A stretch of 64,000 nucleotides of DNA from Ursus arctos (lineage: Eukaryota > Chordata > Mammalia > Carnivora > Ursidae), in NCBI RefSeq assembly GCF_023065955.2, contig NW_026622763.1, positions 83,433,299 to 83,497,298 of the forward strand, in the 5' to 3' direction. The stretch's first letter is position 1, and each line of letters opens with the position of its first letter. Positions 1 through 13,017 of this stretch are shown here, piece after piece. The notes under the pieces are model-generated. The model did no database searches. It was given only the letters and a program-made list of their open reading frames with translations, and was not told the origin of the DNA. Both the position numbers and the translations under genes were made by a program.

Positions 1-309
1 ATGCCTTAATGATCCCACAAGTATGAAAAACTTCTGATGCCTTCATAATGAGAAATAAGAAGAATAAATCAAGAAAACCCAAGTTCTTTATTTGCATTGA
101 TAGCAATGCATATTCAAAAAAATGTCACCCGATTATAAACCTTAAAAAAGGAACTTTTACCTTTTTGAGCATTGTCATAATCCATAAGTATTCTAAACTC
201 TTTAGAAAGTTCATGTATTATGAGTTCTAGCAACCTGAGGGAAAAGGATGTCTCGAGAATTTTCTGACGCTGTGGTTTTGGTTTGGTTTGGTTTTGTTCA
301 TTTATATAG
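1..309 (+). other. MAP2: MAP2 intron, 3' part
   Basis: This is non-coding sequence ending in a splice acceptor, AG at 308-309, directly before the first MAP2 exon in the window. The tract before it is a T/G-rich run (GGTTTTGGTTTGGTTTGG, about 273-293), so the polypyrimidine tract is interrupted by G. No repeat element or other gene was recognised. Confidence 0.7.
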
Positions 310-650
310 GGTCAGAGCCAATTCGCAGAGCAGGAAAGAGTGGCACTTCCACACCCACTACCCCTGGATCAACTGCCATCACTCCTGGCACCCCACCAAG
401 CTATTCTTCACGCACCCCAGGCACTCCTGGAACCCCGAGCTATCCCAGGACCCCTCACACGCCAGGAACCCCCAAATCTGCCATCTTGGTGCCCAGTGAG
501 AAGAAAGTTGCCATCATACGTACTCCTCCAAAATCTCCTGCTACTCCCAAGCAGCTTCGGCTTATTAACCAACCACTGCCAGACCTGAAGAATGTCAAAT
601 CCAAAATCGGATCGACAGACAACATCAAATACCAGCCTAAAGGGGGGCAG
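310..650 (+). CDS. MAP2: MAP2 coding exon: proline-rich region and microtubule-binding repeat 1
   Basis: This internal exon encodes the proline-rich region of microtubule-associated protein 2 and leads into tubulin-binding repeat 1. The acceptor AG is at 308-309 and the donor is CAG|GTAAG. It enters with one codon base from the previous exon (N|GG, Arg) and ends in phase 0, giving about 113 codons. The peptide begins [11 protein letters not shown], followed by a run of TPGTP units. RTPPKSP at 519-539 is equivalent to the phosphorylated, SH3-binding proline motif shared with tau. Repeat 1 carries the KIGS (KXGS) motif at 603-614, the known MARK/PKA phosphorylation site of this family. MAP2 binds and stabilises dendritic microtubules. 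The reading frame is intact and identification is very secure; the remaining 5' exons lie outside the window. Confidence 0.96.
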
Positions 651-2294
651 GTAAGAATCACATGAACAACATACTTGCGGCCAGAAGTAAAATCCCACTC
701 ATGATTAGAATACCTTCCTCGTATTGTGAACGAACAGTTCTTACAGTGAAAGGGAGGTGGAGGTGTTAAAAAGTTACCAATTGCCAAGAGTTTGGACCTC
801 ATCCGAGAAGGCTGACTTACAAAATATAATGAAAATCACGTGACATGTCCATTCCTCCTGGCTATTATCGGGTAAAAATTGATTTCCCCATACAGGAGAA
901 TCTTTCCACTGATTGCCTAGCCAGTCTTTTCTCAATGTATCTCTATTGCCTTGTGGACTTTAGCATAAGAGATTAAAATTACATTTCTGATATGAATTTG
1001 AGTGTTCTAGTTTAGATCATGATTGTGACCTCATTTGACAATCTTTTAGTGATTTCGCTTTTATCTCCTTCCTTCTTCAGTGATTTCCTATGACATCTAC
1101 TACCATGTCCCCATGTCGACTCCCAAATCAGAATGGTTCACCAAATTTCTTCTCTGGTCTCTCAGGCTTGAAAATTGCAAAGGGTGGATATACATGTTGA
1201 TGATAGATAGTTCTGTATAGTTCTGATGAATGAAATTATTCTATTAGAACTTCTCTTTAAAATTGATTGTATTGAAGAGGATTATTAGTAAAGCTCTACC
1301 AATTTACTCTTAACTTCAGCTCCAGTACAAATATTCACATTTTTTTTTTGCCAACCAGGGGCTTTGAGTTTTGCCGTGACCCCAGCCTTGCTTCTATACT
1401 GTGTGTTTAAATGAAGAAATTAGCCTGGAAGGAAACAATACAAATATCATTTAGTATTTCCTTTGTGATATTGATCTGCCTATGGAATAGTTTGGCTTTT
1501 TTTGTTGCTAAAGAGATAAAATACCCATCCTTGAGAGAAAGAAGAGAGAGCAATAACTTCCTTTGTCCATCAACAAACTTGTGATGCCCTCTCGACATTC
1601 CCAAAAGACTTTCTTTTAACTTCACTGTTCTTTTCTGCCATTCTTTCTTGTCTATCTTATATTTTCTGCCACTGATTTTAGATGTCCCTCTTTCATGCCA
1701 AAGAAAATGTATTTTCAGGCAGGTTTAGAAGAAAGATCTTGCCAAAATGTGAAGCTATCAAGGACTCCTACTCACTGCTGAAACAAAAATTCAGTGTTGC
1801 TTCTTCCTTTAGCAGCAGACTTATTTGCTGTCTCATTGTGATTCTGTTCAAGAAAGCCCAGGAGTTATGAAATATCAACTGAAGGAATTGGGGGAAGCAG
1901 AGGGTGGGGGTGGTGCTCCAATGCCCTTTGTGGAATGACTATAACATTCTATAATAATAAAGTCATAGACAAATGCTTTTTCATAAAAAGATGTTATTAA
2001 AATATGAGCTACAAGAAATCTTTTTAAGCAAAACAAAACAAAAAACTGATTCTGCCAAATTTGATCCTGTAATTTCATAAATCTCATACTATTCTTGCAT
2101 TCCTCAGAGTTTTGCACATCCAAGAGAATGAAATATTTTGGGCCTTTTGGAAATACCCAAATGCTGTATTATTTTATATTTATACATAAATAATGGGCTA
2201 AGTTGAATAAAATCAACTTAGTGCCAATTTGAAAGTTTATTATTTTAGTTTTTAGTGAGATACCTCTTAAAATGGTGTGACTATTATGTATATT
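651..2294 (+). other. MAP2: MAP2 intron, 5' part, no recognised element
   Basis: This is the start of a 12.4-kb intron with donor GTAAG at 651. The sequence is AT-rich with short T-runs. The open frames here lack any family similarity I can recognise, and I see no transposon or RNA gene. Confidence 0.6.
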
Positions 2295-2307
2295 TAAAAT
2301 CAGTTCT

Positions 2308-2512
2308 TTTTTTTTTTTTTGTAAAGATTTTATTTATTTATTTGACAGAGAGAGAGACAGCCAGCGAGAGAGGGAACATAGGCAAGGGGGGGTGGTAGAG
2401 GAAGAAGCAGGCTCCCAGCGGAGGAGCCTGATGTGGGGCTCAATCCCAGGACTCCGGGATCATGCCCTGAGCCGAAGGCAGAAGCTTAACGACTGAGCCA
2501 CCCAGGCGCCCC
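2308..2512 (-). mobile_element. CAN-SINE (tRNA-Lys-derived) insertion
   Basis: On the plus strand it reads poly-T, then AAAGATTTTATTTATTTATTT, a GA-rich body, and ends with GAGCCACCCAGGCGCCCC. That is the reverse complement of a complete carnivore SINE. A perfect 13-bp target-site duplication, TAAAATCAGTTCT, flanks it at 2295-2307 and 2513-2525. The intact duplication and low divergence suggest a fairly recent insertion into the MAP2 intron. It is of the same young type as the copies at 50121, 52036 and 57404. Confidence 0.95.
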
Positions 2513-2525
2513 TAAAATCAGTTCT

Positions 2526-5500
2526 CTTTCTATAAATATCCTTGTATGTAGTATTTTCCTTATTTAAATGTAGGGTTTACTGGCTTATATTCCAGAAAAT
2601 ATTGATACTGAAAAGCATATGTTTCTTCTTAGAATCCCAAGGCAATATAATTTATCTCTAAGGTATTTTCTTGAAACTCAAAAGAAAATTGAACTAAAAT
2701 GGAATAATTATTGATATAATTTGACATGAAAATTCCACAATATATGATCTTATTCGAACAACTCCTCAAGGAAGAGAGGCATGAAGAATGGTTTTAGCCT
2801 CAGCTTTGCCAGAATCACTAAGGTTAAACCAATCCAAAAAATAGGAATACTTCTTTTTCTTTCTGCTTCTTTAATCTGTGAATATTTTTATGTCTAATTT
2901 CAGTTGACTTCTGCTATACTCAGTAATTCATAAAACTGACATAAAGATGCCTTATTCTTTTGAACTCAACTAGAACTGCCTTAGAGATTGTGGTAATTAA
3001 GGACTAGTAAAGACATATGACACAAAAATTACAGAACAGAAGCAGCCTTAAACTCACAGTGTCATTTGAAGAACATCTCTTCTTTCATAAGACGAGTGTT
3101 AACCTGCTACAAAATTATCCTATCTCAGCTGCAGGTGACTTGGAAAAAATCCATAACAGTGGAGTTATGAAGTGACTTTTGTTGGAGAACCAGGAGGTAT
3201 TTCCTCACCAAGATAAGAAACAGATGGGAGGAAGATATTTGCCTTCTATTTTGTGATAGATGGGATAATGTGTTCAAATTGGAGGGGGAATGAATTGGGA
3301 AATTGAGGTGAACTGCAGTTGAACTGTCTTTGTAGGAAAAATACATCACTTAACACTTTAACATTATCCCCTTAAGAGCCTCAAAGACAAGGAGTAAGGT
3401 GAGATTCTTTTTCTGTACACGTTAAACTGCAGGCTTTGACTGGATTGTTAGAGTTTCCACTTTATAGAATGACTAGAAAAGCTTTTTATGTTAAAGCTTC
3501 TTAGAAATTACCAAGATGATGTGCGAAGGACCCTTGTTCTCTGATTGAGGATCCATAACTGCACTCTATTGGGAAAATTGAAGCTACTGGCATGTTGTTT
3601 CCGACTATAAATTGAATAATCCTAGGGTGTTGGAATGGATAGTGGTCAACTCAGAATCAATGAAGAGGACAGGACAATAGCAGTACTTTCTGTAGGAGGC
3701 AAGTTTTGTAATAGAGATATGTAGTCTGTAGATATGGAGAAAAATAGTCACACAATTCTTATTAATAAATAAGGGAGCAAATTTATAGATGTAACCTTAA
3801 TTCTTCTACACAGGCTCCCTTGTTATAAAATCTGGAGTGGTTAGATTGTATGTAAATGATTTAATTTTAAAAGCGATATTATTGCTGTTTGTGCAATCAC
3901 TAAGAATTGGGAAGGGAAATATATAGTAAAAAATATATGTGTCTTGGAAGTTCAACAATTTGCCAAGTTGGGAAGCCTTATTATTTGCCTCAATTTGAGC
4001 ATTTATTGCTCTTCCGTTTGCATAGGTTGTATGCTTACAGTGATTATCACTTCTATTAAAGGTCCGATTTTGTATTGGAAGAGAGCCTTAGCTGTGTGGC
4101 TCAGTCCAGTGATGTAAATCAATGCCTAATGGAATAGATAAAGAGCTGAAAACATGAGGAGCTTTACAGAAGCAATAAAGTTAATCTTTTCAGCTGAAAC
4201 ACAAATTCATTCTACTGGAAAGAATATACACAATCTTAGATTCACGGTGGATAGTGACCTTGGTTAATTTAACTCAAGGCTCGTAAGTGTATTAGTAAGT
4301 GTATTAGTAAGTGGCTTAGTAAGTGTATTAATTTAAAACTATCTCAATATAGTTAGCTCCCTTTTCTACATTAAATCTCAATCTAAATTTTAGACTAAGT
4401 AGTGTTAGCTTTTTAAGAACACAGCTGTTTATTTTAAACAAAGTAGGAAGATAAACAATTTCTCTAAATGCGTGGCATAAAAAAAGTAGGCAGGAAGCCA
4501 GTGAATGATACTTCTTACCTTTTCTAACAATGCATCAGCTTTTTTATAGGTGCTTTGATTTATGTAGAATACTTTTACATGCTATAACAAGGTTCTTGTT
4601 TTTTTCTCCATCAGCCTTTTGAAGATCAGTATATAAACCACAATTTTTGTACCCTTATCATAGTTGAAAGTTACTGGTGAGGTGGTTTCACAAAGGCTGT
4701 TTCCCTTTATAGTTGTTGGGTAGGACAGTTATTAGGTAGATCATGATCTCTGCAAGGCCATGTCTGTGGATTTGATTGATTGCCTTGTGAATTATATATT
4801 TCTCCTTCATTCATGGAGCAATCAGTCATTTTAGGTCATATGGACTAAAAAGATAGTGGCATCTTCAAGCAAGTCATTTCTGTTCAAGAAGAGAACAATA
4901 CTTCTCTTTTATATAAAGAATCTCATAGAATTTGTCAATCTGTTTCCTTCCCAGCCAGTGTTGCCCTAGCATCTTTTTAAAAAAATTTGTTTGGATAAAT
5001 CTATTAGACTAGGACCTGTGAAGTATATGCTCCCATTCTAGAAATAAAGTAGTCTGTCTTCTATCTCTCACTTTTGTATGGATCCATTGAATTAAGGAAC
5101 ATTGGATGTCAGAGATATTCAGCTCCTTATAGTCCAATTTTCACATTTTCACAGAGTAGAAAACAGGAGTACTTATAGTACCCACATCCTGCATATAGGG
5201 CTTCTAGTAACATCCTTTAAAGGCTGAGCTATAAATTCAAGTTCTATAATTTTGTATTTAATGAATAATCAGTTGTCTACAAAGTATGCTATTTAATGAA
5301 CCTTAGTTATTGTTTTGTTTGCTTTAACTTTGGTTGCACAACATGAGAACGGCAACACTTAATTAACACTCCCTCCCACACCAAGGTTTTATCACATCAG
5401 GATTGAAATTTAAGGGTTTTGATCTTTTACAATATTTATGTGAAATAATTGAATGCAAATAATGTGTTAGAGTAATACACTACTGAAAAGTGGAGACCAT

Positions 5501-5747
5501 TAAATTTGAAAAGTTATGTTGTATTTCTTATAATATTTTGTATTGTCCTACAACTGACAGATAATTTTTAAATAATTCTAAAAATCAATGTTTTGAAATA
5601 GAGTATAGACACTAACTTTCAAATTCCTATAGATAATATCAAGGACAAATAATGAAATATTAATTTTAAAATCTACCTTAGTCATCTTTAAAATAAATGG
5701 TGAGCTGCCTTGTATTTCCTCAATAATTCCAGAAAGTCAAAGTTGTA
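2526..5747 (+). other. MAP2: MAP2 intron, AT-rich unique sequence
   Basis: This is about 3.2 kb of AT-rich intron in which no gene or clearly assignable transposon was recognised. The only ordered structure noted is the 12-bp tandem repeat at 4283-4330, listed separately. Confidence 0.5.
4283..4330. repeat. 12-bp tandem repeat, 4 copies
   Basis: The unit GTAAGTGTATTA occurs four times head to tail. Copies one, two and four are identical, and copy three reads GTAAGTGGCTTA. It lies within a MAP2 intron. Each unit contains GTAAGT, which is a consensus 5' splice-site hexamer. Confidence 0.9.
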
Positions 5748-6235
5748 CATTCATTTTACTCATCATTTATCCAACAAGTATTTATTGAGTACCCACTGTG
5801 TTCCATGCTGTGTTCTAGGTACTGAGAATGTAACAATGAACAAAACAAACAAAAATTTTTTAAATTCCTACCTTCGTAGAATTTACATTCTAGGAAGAAA
5901 AACAAGTCAGAAAATATTATATAAGAAAAAATATGTAACAAGTGAGAAGGAGAACAACAAGTCAAGGGAGAGATCTAAAATATGTGGAGAGGAGATGACA
6001 TTTCTCAATAGAATGACTAGGAAAGCCCCGAGAAGGTGATAATTTGTAATACTTTAAGGAACTGAAGGACTGAGCCATGTATGTAATGGGGGGAGAGTAT
6101 TTCAGGCAGAGGATACTGCAGATGCAGAAGCCCTGGGGTGGAAGGAAGCAGGCCCGGCATGTTTTAGGAACAGCAGGAACATTCATGGGGCTGATGCCAC
6201 ATAGATATTTGAGAGTGGAAAGTTCAAGTTAAATG
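5748..6235 (+). repeat. Ancient dispersed repeat (TTTATTGAGTACC type)
   Basis: It begins with the widespread mammalian pattern 'caacaagtatttattgagtacccactgtg...gttctaggtactgagaat' and continues through 'tatttcaggcagaggatactgcagatgc'. The same family occurs at 60005-60540 and, in part, at 53035-53410. It is strongly diverged. I recognise the family by pattern but cannot assign a certain name without RepeatMasker. Confidence 0.6.
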
Positions 6236-6259
6236 ATTCTTTTTAAATATCATTACACC

Positions 6260-6725
6260 TATTCAAATAGTAGGACTTTGCCAAATCAAAAACCTAGGAG
6301 TCATCTTGTCATCTCCCTCTCCTCATCCCCTACCCTGGCGATCATGAAGTGCTAATGATTTTGTGTCCAGGTTAGCTCTTAAATCTACCCATTTCTCTTA
6401 GTTTGCTCTACACCAGCCTAGCACAGGATCCATTATCTCTTGTCTGTGTCACTGCAATAGTCGTTAAGTTCTCTAAATGGTCTTTCTGCATCTGTTCTTT
6501 TCTCCATCTGATATACTTTCCATTATGTAGCCAGTGCTTCCCACCACACTTGTAATTAAGTATCCCATTGTATAATTAGTTATTTAATGTCTATATTGTC
6601 TCACCTACTAGACTATAAGCTCTGTGAAATCAAGGATGAGGTTGATCCTGTCCTCAGCGTCCAAAACATAGTAGGTGCTCAGTAAATATTTGTTGAGTGA
6701 AAGTCGAATGAATGTTGAATGAATG
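6260..6725 (+). repeat. L2 LINE fragment (3' end)
   Basis: The stretch 'gactataagctctgtgaaatcaagg...catagtaggtgctcagtaaatatttgttgagtga' matches the well-known 3' end of mammalian L2 elements. The preceding 300 bases (cctaggagtcatcttg, gtcactgcaatag) look like the same element. It is an old, diverged copy in the MAP2 intron. Confidence 0.6.
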
Positions 6726-6859
6726 TGGTTCACCATATGCATGGAGAGATGCACTCTTTCTAGCGACTTGTTGAATGAGTGGGAATGCTTAGTGCCATCA
6801 CTGTTATGACCCAAAGAGACTGCCCATGTTTGGACCACAGTGAATTTTGGCTAAAAGAA

Positions 6860-7000
6860 TATTAGACCAGGACATAAGAGCTGAGTTCCTAGTCCAACTT
6901 TTCTGTTAAAGTATTATGTGACCTGAGATACTGATGTCTCTGGTTTCTTACTTGTGTAAGAATAGAAACAACAAAATACACTTCTTTTTGTGGCACCGTC
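6860..7000 (+). repeat. Possible MIR SINE fragment
   Basis: The sequence 'gagctgagttcctagtccaac...tgtgacctgag...tctggtttcttacttgtgtaag' follows the order of the MIR core and tail with heavy decay. Confidence is low because no diagnostic block is intact. Confidence 0.35.
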
Positions 7001-7921
7001 TCATTTAATGTATTAACACCATCATAATGTAGCAATATCTCATTTAAGCAGACCACGAGGTCACTTTAAGCTCTCAAATTCATGGTTCTACTTAGAGTAT
7101 GATGGTATTTTTGCATTAGAGCTCATTAAAAATATCCATTTAGTTATTCTAATAGATTCCTTAAGTATTTGTACTGCAAAGGGCAAGCTGAACTTGAGTA
7201 AAAACTCAGCACTTCTGAAGTAAGAGGAATGTAATTGGGGAAGAGGGAGCACTAAGAGAGAGAGGAAGGAGGGAGTGAAATGGTGAAATGTAGAGAGGAA
7301 TCTTTTTTATATTTTCTTATAAAGTTTTAGGCATTTTCTTGAGACTTTGTTAGGGCTTTCACATCTAATTTGAATAAGTTGCTTTGAATTTTATATTTAA
7401 GGAGAAAATGGAGTTAATGCCAGAGGCAAGTAATAAATTATACTGAAACAGGTTTTTTTTTCTCATTATATAAAATTATGATGGCCACCATTGTGAAGTG
7501 TCTACTGAGTGCTAGTAACATAGAAGTAAATTTATAAAATTATAAACTTTATAAACTAAAAGAGAATTGAAACATATTTAGATTTATTTCTCATTCACAT
7601 GGGTATCATTTTGGCAAACATTTACTAAGCCCCTGCTGGGTACTATATGACAAAAGGAGAATGAGATGATAAGGCATGGTCTCTACCATTTAAGCAGAAA
7701 AGAAGTGGCTTTTTTTTTTTTTTTTCATTTCTCATCTTCCCCTAGTACCTTGCCCTTATGTAATTTTTAAGTTCTTTCCAAGCCATTTCTTTCCATCTCA
7801 TTGGGCTACAAATAAGTGCTAAATAAGAAAAGTAATAAAATACCCCATGAGCTTTAAAATACTGTCAACCCAGCATGAAAGAAAACTGTTCACTGAAATG
7901 CATTATATTATATTGACAAGG

Positions 7922-7922
<1 letters not shown>
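7001..7922 (+). other. MAP2: MAP2 intron, no recognised element
   Basis: This is AT-rich intronic sequence with a T16 run at about 7711. I found no gene, RNA or assignable repeat. Confidence 0.5.

Positions 7923-7993
<71 letters not shown>
7923..7993. repeat. Compound microsatellite (TG)19 then (AG)n
   Basis: An uninterrupted TG run of about 38 bp is followed by about 33 bp of AG dinucleotides broken by one AAAG. It lies inside the MAP2 intron. Such uninterrupted compound arrays are usually length-polymorphic. Confidence 0.97.
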
Positions 7994-10900
7994 ACATTAT
8001 CTCAAAATGAAAGCTCCTTGATATCACGGACCCTGTCTTTATGTAATAGAATGTACAGAGCTATAATTCAAGTATCTTTTGTAGGGAAGTGAAAAGTTTT
8101 GGAGCTAGGCTTCATAAACATTAATTATTTAAAAACTGTGAAAAATAATTACTACTTTGCGTTTACAAATATGATACCTATAGAGTCCTGTTTGTTTGTT
8201 TGCAGTTCATTTAGAAGCCAGGCAAGAACATGGGAACAGCCTTGAATCTCAGGTTGTTTTCAAACAAATGAACAAACTCTTTAAAAGTTACTGCCTTTAT
8301 GCTTGGTCCTCTATTCCTTAAAATTTCTTTAAAAAATTAAACTGAAGGAATAAATGTAATGCCAGTGTTTAACAATGAGGCCAATGCCTGAACTCAATGT
8401 CTGTTTCACCAAACAGTTCTTTACAAATTTTTCAGCATGGTTTATTCACCTCAAGGTTTTTAATGTGGTTCTCTTTTCTGTGTCGTGTGGCACAGCCTGC
8501 ATAGAAAAATTTGTCTGACCCCTTCATGGGCCCTCCAACTTACCCTTTTCCTTTATAGCTCTGTGGAATTGTATGTTTTGACATGACCCATAATTTCTGT
8601 TATTTCTATTTAACTGTGTACTCCAATATATCTATTGCTTGTATCTGATCCATTGAGTGTTGAAGAAGTTATTGGTCAGTATAGACAGGGTTATTTAAAA
8701 TTTGGAGTAGACTATAACGTTTCTATGCATTTTGATCTGAGCACAGGGTTGTTAACAGATTAATCTTTGAAAAACATCATCTATTCCAGAGAACTTTGAT
8801 TGTTCAGAAATATCTGATGCGGTCATTTTTTTTTTTTGTTTTAATATATGATATCTCAGGACTCTATATGGGATAGATAAATAGCTTTTGTTATAATTGA
8901 ATGTTATGGAATGGGAAATACTTTTGGGAGAGAGAGAGAGAAGTGTTTTTATAATGCAAGGACAAAGAAAGGCTTCATTTTAAGCACTCCTGAAAAATGA
9001 TGTAAAGCCAAAGGAAAAACTTAATCTCTGCTCAAGTTAAAGGGTTACTGGCCACTACTACCCTTTCAAAAGAAAAAAAAAAGCATTCTTTCTAAAACAA
9101 CACTGGATGAAGAAGAAAGAAACGATACAGCAGTTGAGGTTCATACTTAAAGGGTGCCCATAGAGCATAGCACTCTCTTGTAGGAGAGCCAAGAACAGAA
9201 TCCAAACTGCTGGACCCCTGGTTACTCTCCATATCTTGCTATCTTGAGCTGACATGGGGGTCTTTTGATGAAGAAAGCAGCATCAGAGAGTGTCAAATCA
9301 AAAAATAAAAAAATCAAAATCCCATTGCTTAAGAATGCAAGCTGACGCTGTGATCAATGCCTCTGGTTTATAAATTGCTTTACCAAAAGTTATAAATTAG
9401 GATTGCGTTTTCTTTCATTTTACATGTCTCATATTTCCAAATAATCTCTAGGAAGAGAGATTTGTTCTTGCCCATAGAAATATCCTACATTTTGTCTTCC
9501 TGTCCTTTCTTAGAGTAACCTCACTTGGGGAAAAAAGAAGTGTATTTCTCTAAAGATACATTTAAGCTTATATGCAGAGAGAATGTAGTGGCGTATCATT
9601 TCAATTGAACCAACTAGAGTCACATCAGGAATATCCAGAAAGTCACTACACTGTACTTCCCTCACATGGTGGAAGAAGATAGAATTAGTAAAAAGCAAAA
9701 TAAAATAATGCTGATTAATTATTCAATTACATTCACCTATTCTTTTTAACTCTTTAAGCTTAAATGACTCTTATACGAATGAAAAGCCAACTATGAATGC
9801 AAGCAAGTCACCAACCTTTGTCCATGAAACTGAAATCCTTTTTTGCCAGCCTCCTGTGGGAGGAGCTGATTGGGTTGATCCTTGAAGAATGATGAGTTCC
9901 AGACTCAACTTGGAATGAGGGCATTCTAGCAAGAGATGATAACATAAAGCATGGGAACAAATTCGAAAATGTAAACAAGGGCCTTAAAGTACGGAATGTA
10001 AAGTCTGGCCAAAATATAAAGTTTTGAGAAGAGCGCTCAAAAATCAGAATTTCTGAGAACCCTGGTTGCCTACCTAAGAAGTTTTGGTGCATTTAATAGG
10101 AAATAGAGACTTCGGGAGAATTTTGAACAAGGCAGAGCTTTAGAAAGATGATTCACTTGATTGAAATAATACGTTTTTCCCTTCCACTGTGAAGTATACA
10201 GAAGGAAAAATTGTCACACACTTTCAAATCACCCCATTTTGCATTAATAGTACAACTAAAAATTTTGATCGAAAGAAATTGACAAGGATAAAATGTGGTT
10301 TAGAGTTAACCTTGGATAATGATTATTCAAATATTTTTTCTCCATATCATGAATATAGAAAATTAGTTCATCAAATAAAGGTTCGTTATATTTTGTCCTA
10401 GACCGTCTCTGAGATGTTAAAATACTTTTCCCTTGACGTATAGGAAAACAAAAGCTCAATAGAAATTCCTTCCCCAAAAAAGTCATTTTTATTTAGACCC
10501 ATCTATAGAGCACAGAGAGTTAAACTTGGCTCTCTGACTTAAAAATAATAATAATAATAACAATAATCTGGAATAAAGTTTTATCCTTCACAGCAGCCAT
10601 CTATTTTTCTACCTTATGCAGTGGTTTCTGAGGTCTGCGGGTATTTATAGAATTAAATAATTTGTAGAATTAAAGTGTTAATTATTGGTAAATGATCCCA
10701 GAGATCTTTGGCATGAAGTATTTTGTAATTTTGCTAAAGCGTAAATGTGCATCACACGGAACAGGTGGTGCTCAGGTGCAAGTCGTCAGGCTAGAACATA
10801 AATCTTACTCAACATTAAGCATCCAGTGCCCAAAGTGATTTTGTTTCTGTCTATTCAACCATCAAGCAAAATGGTGAATTTCGTATTCTACCTTATTTGA

Positions 10901-13017
10901 AACAAAAGCAATATACTCTGAAACTATTGCAAATATGGAAATATGTAAAGAACATGCCATTAATCCATGTCAGATGTCTGCTTCATGTTATGAATTGATC
11001 AGATGTAGGTTGAGAAAGTCTCCCATTGAAAAAGACCAGCTAGTTATTTCACTAGAAAATCTATGATTCTCTAGAAAATCTGGGGGAAATCAACAGAAGT
11101 CAGCCTTTAAATTTTAGGATTTTTTAAAGTTTAAATTGTCTCTAAGTAATGCTGGCAATGTGCCCCCTTGGAGTTTGAATCATTTGTTTTAGAAATCATA
11201 AAAATTGCCAGTTGATTAAATGTTAGAGTCAAACAGATTCATGCAACTGAATTTGGAATTTCCATTTTTGCAACAAGTGAATCAGATTTAACATTTAGCT
11301 TTTGATCACTTGGTAATGAGTCACTTGATTGGTACTCTAATGATCTCTAAATTAAAATTTGCAAATGAAATATGAGACCCTATATATCCCCAAGAATTAG
11401 GGGAAATGGCTTAGATGAATTCTATTTCATTGCCAAAATATAGACTCAAAAAGGAAAATTAAAAGTTATTATTTGAAATAATAAAATTATTTGCTTTCTA
11501 AAAATAATTTGTCTATGAGGCTTGAAACGTAATGGCCCTTGTTTTCTTAAAGTTATCTGCATCTACATTTTATGTGAAATTCTTAGCGTGCCACTACATT
11601 TATTGTTAGATACAGACTGTGATATTCCCCCCTTCTTTTTAAATTAGGATTTTTATCATGCCCTATAGAATGACCCAATCATCATGTTTTCTGACTTCAG
11701 ATTTTGACAAGAGGCCCTTTCCTTGGGCTGCCAATGAGAGCTGTCAATGATATTTCCCTGTAAGGGACAAGCTTTCTTGTCAGTGTCGGGCAGGCACTGC
11801 AATTTAAGCTTTGTCTGGTTAAAAATAGTCAGGATTCAATGTCATCTTGAATTTTTTACTCTTTTTTGCAAACACCAAGAGATGTGATACCATTCTTGGA
11901 GATGGCTGTATTTATTTATTTGGCTTTTTTTAATAAGAGGACAAACTTTCCCTTAAAGCATTGAAAACATAATTTCTCTTTAGCTATTAAGGGGACACAG
12001 GAAGAGTAGAAGTAGCCAAAGTAAAATCAAACAAACAAACAACAAAAATAAACCTTTCTTTCCATGCTTACGTTGCTCATGTGCTCTCCAAAACACAAAA
12101 TTTAAGACACATAGAAGAAGTTCCAAGAGCTATTACTTTGCACATTACATTACACCAGAATCACATCTGTCCAGATTTAGATTTGCTATCGTCTTCAAGA
12201 TGAATACTGAACTTTCTGAAAATAGAAATAAAACACCTAACCTCAAATCTTCTGGACCTACCCAAGGCCTGGACTACCTCTACATGACCTGCTATCAGTC
12301 AACTAGTGGTCCTTGATTTGCTCCCCTGTAAAATAATGGAAAGAATGCTTTTGCATTCCAAGGGTTATGGCTGTTTATGAGCAGCTGTCAGTGAGAGGAC
12401 ATTCAGAAGACCACTGAGCCAAATCTGCAAGGCAATAGTGAAGCCCTTCCATCAGAGGAGGCCCTGAGCCTCCTTGTTGACCCTCTTGGGAAAGCAAGGG
12501 ATCTGCGGGATGAATGACAACCCACATTTGTGGCATTCAGCCTGACCAGTTGTGAACCTCACCCGTGCTGTGTGGACCAATAATACAATCAAGTGTACCA
12601 GGTGATTTATAATTGTGATGGCTGACACTGTAGGATTGAAGGGAAGTAGGGCAAGAGCTACACTATTGGACCTTTCATAGAGTGGAAACTGAGTCCCAGT
12701 TTCCAATATGGGAAGCCTCCCAGTCATAGATGATCCAAGTTTAATTTTTCTATTCTTCTAATTGTTTCCCGGTTACACCTGCCTATGACTTGAATATCTA
12801 AAGTTTTTGAGCATTTGGCCCTTAGAGATTTAGGGGACTAGGAGCTCATATTAAATGATAGAGCCATTCTTCAGTTCCAGTGTTAGTTTTTTTCTCTTAC
12901 ATGATTATGTAAGTGGAAGCAAGTTTAGAGCCTCCTTGGCACCAACCCGTTCTGGCTCCCTATGCCCAGCATACTGAAAGAAAAATGCACAATGAAGTTA
13001 CCTCCAATTCCTTTTAG
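7994..13017 (+). other. MAP2: MAP2 intron, 3' part, largely free of recognisable repeats
   Basis: About 5 kb lie between the microsatellite and the repeat-2 exon. I recognise no CAN-SINE, L1 or LTR in it, unlike most of the window. A stretch around 10700-12250 has many homeodomain-like TAAT and TGATTTAA words and is discussed as a candidate conserved element. The intron ends with acceptor CCTTTTAG at 13016-13017. Confidence 0.5.

Noticed and set aside
248..802. Several overlapping open frames around the first MAP2 exon, on both strands
   Set aside because: Only the frame giving [11 protein letters not shown] is flanked by correct splice sites and matches MAP2. The others are shadows.
7847..8092. 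81-codon open frame with Val-Cys and Arg-Glu runs
   Set aside because: The runs are direct translations of the TG and AG microsatellite.
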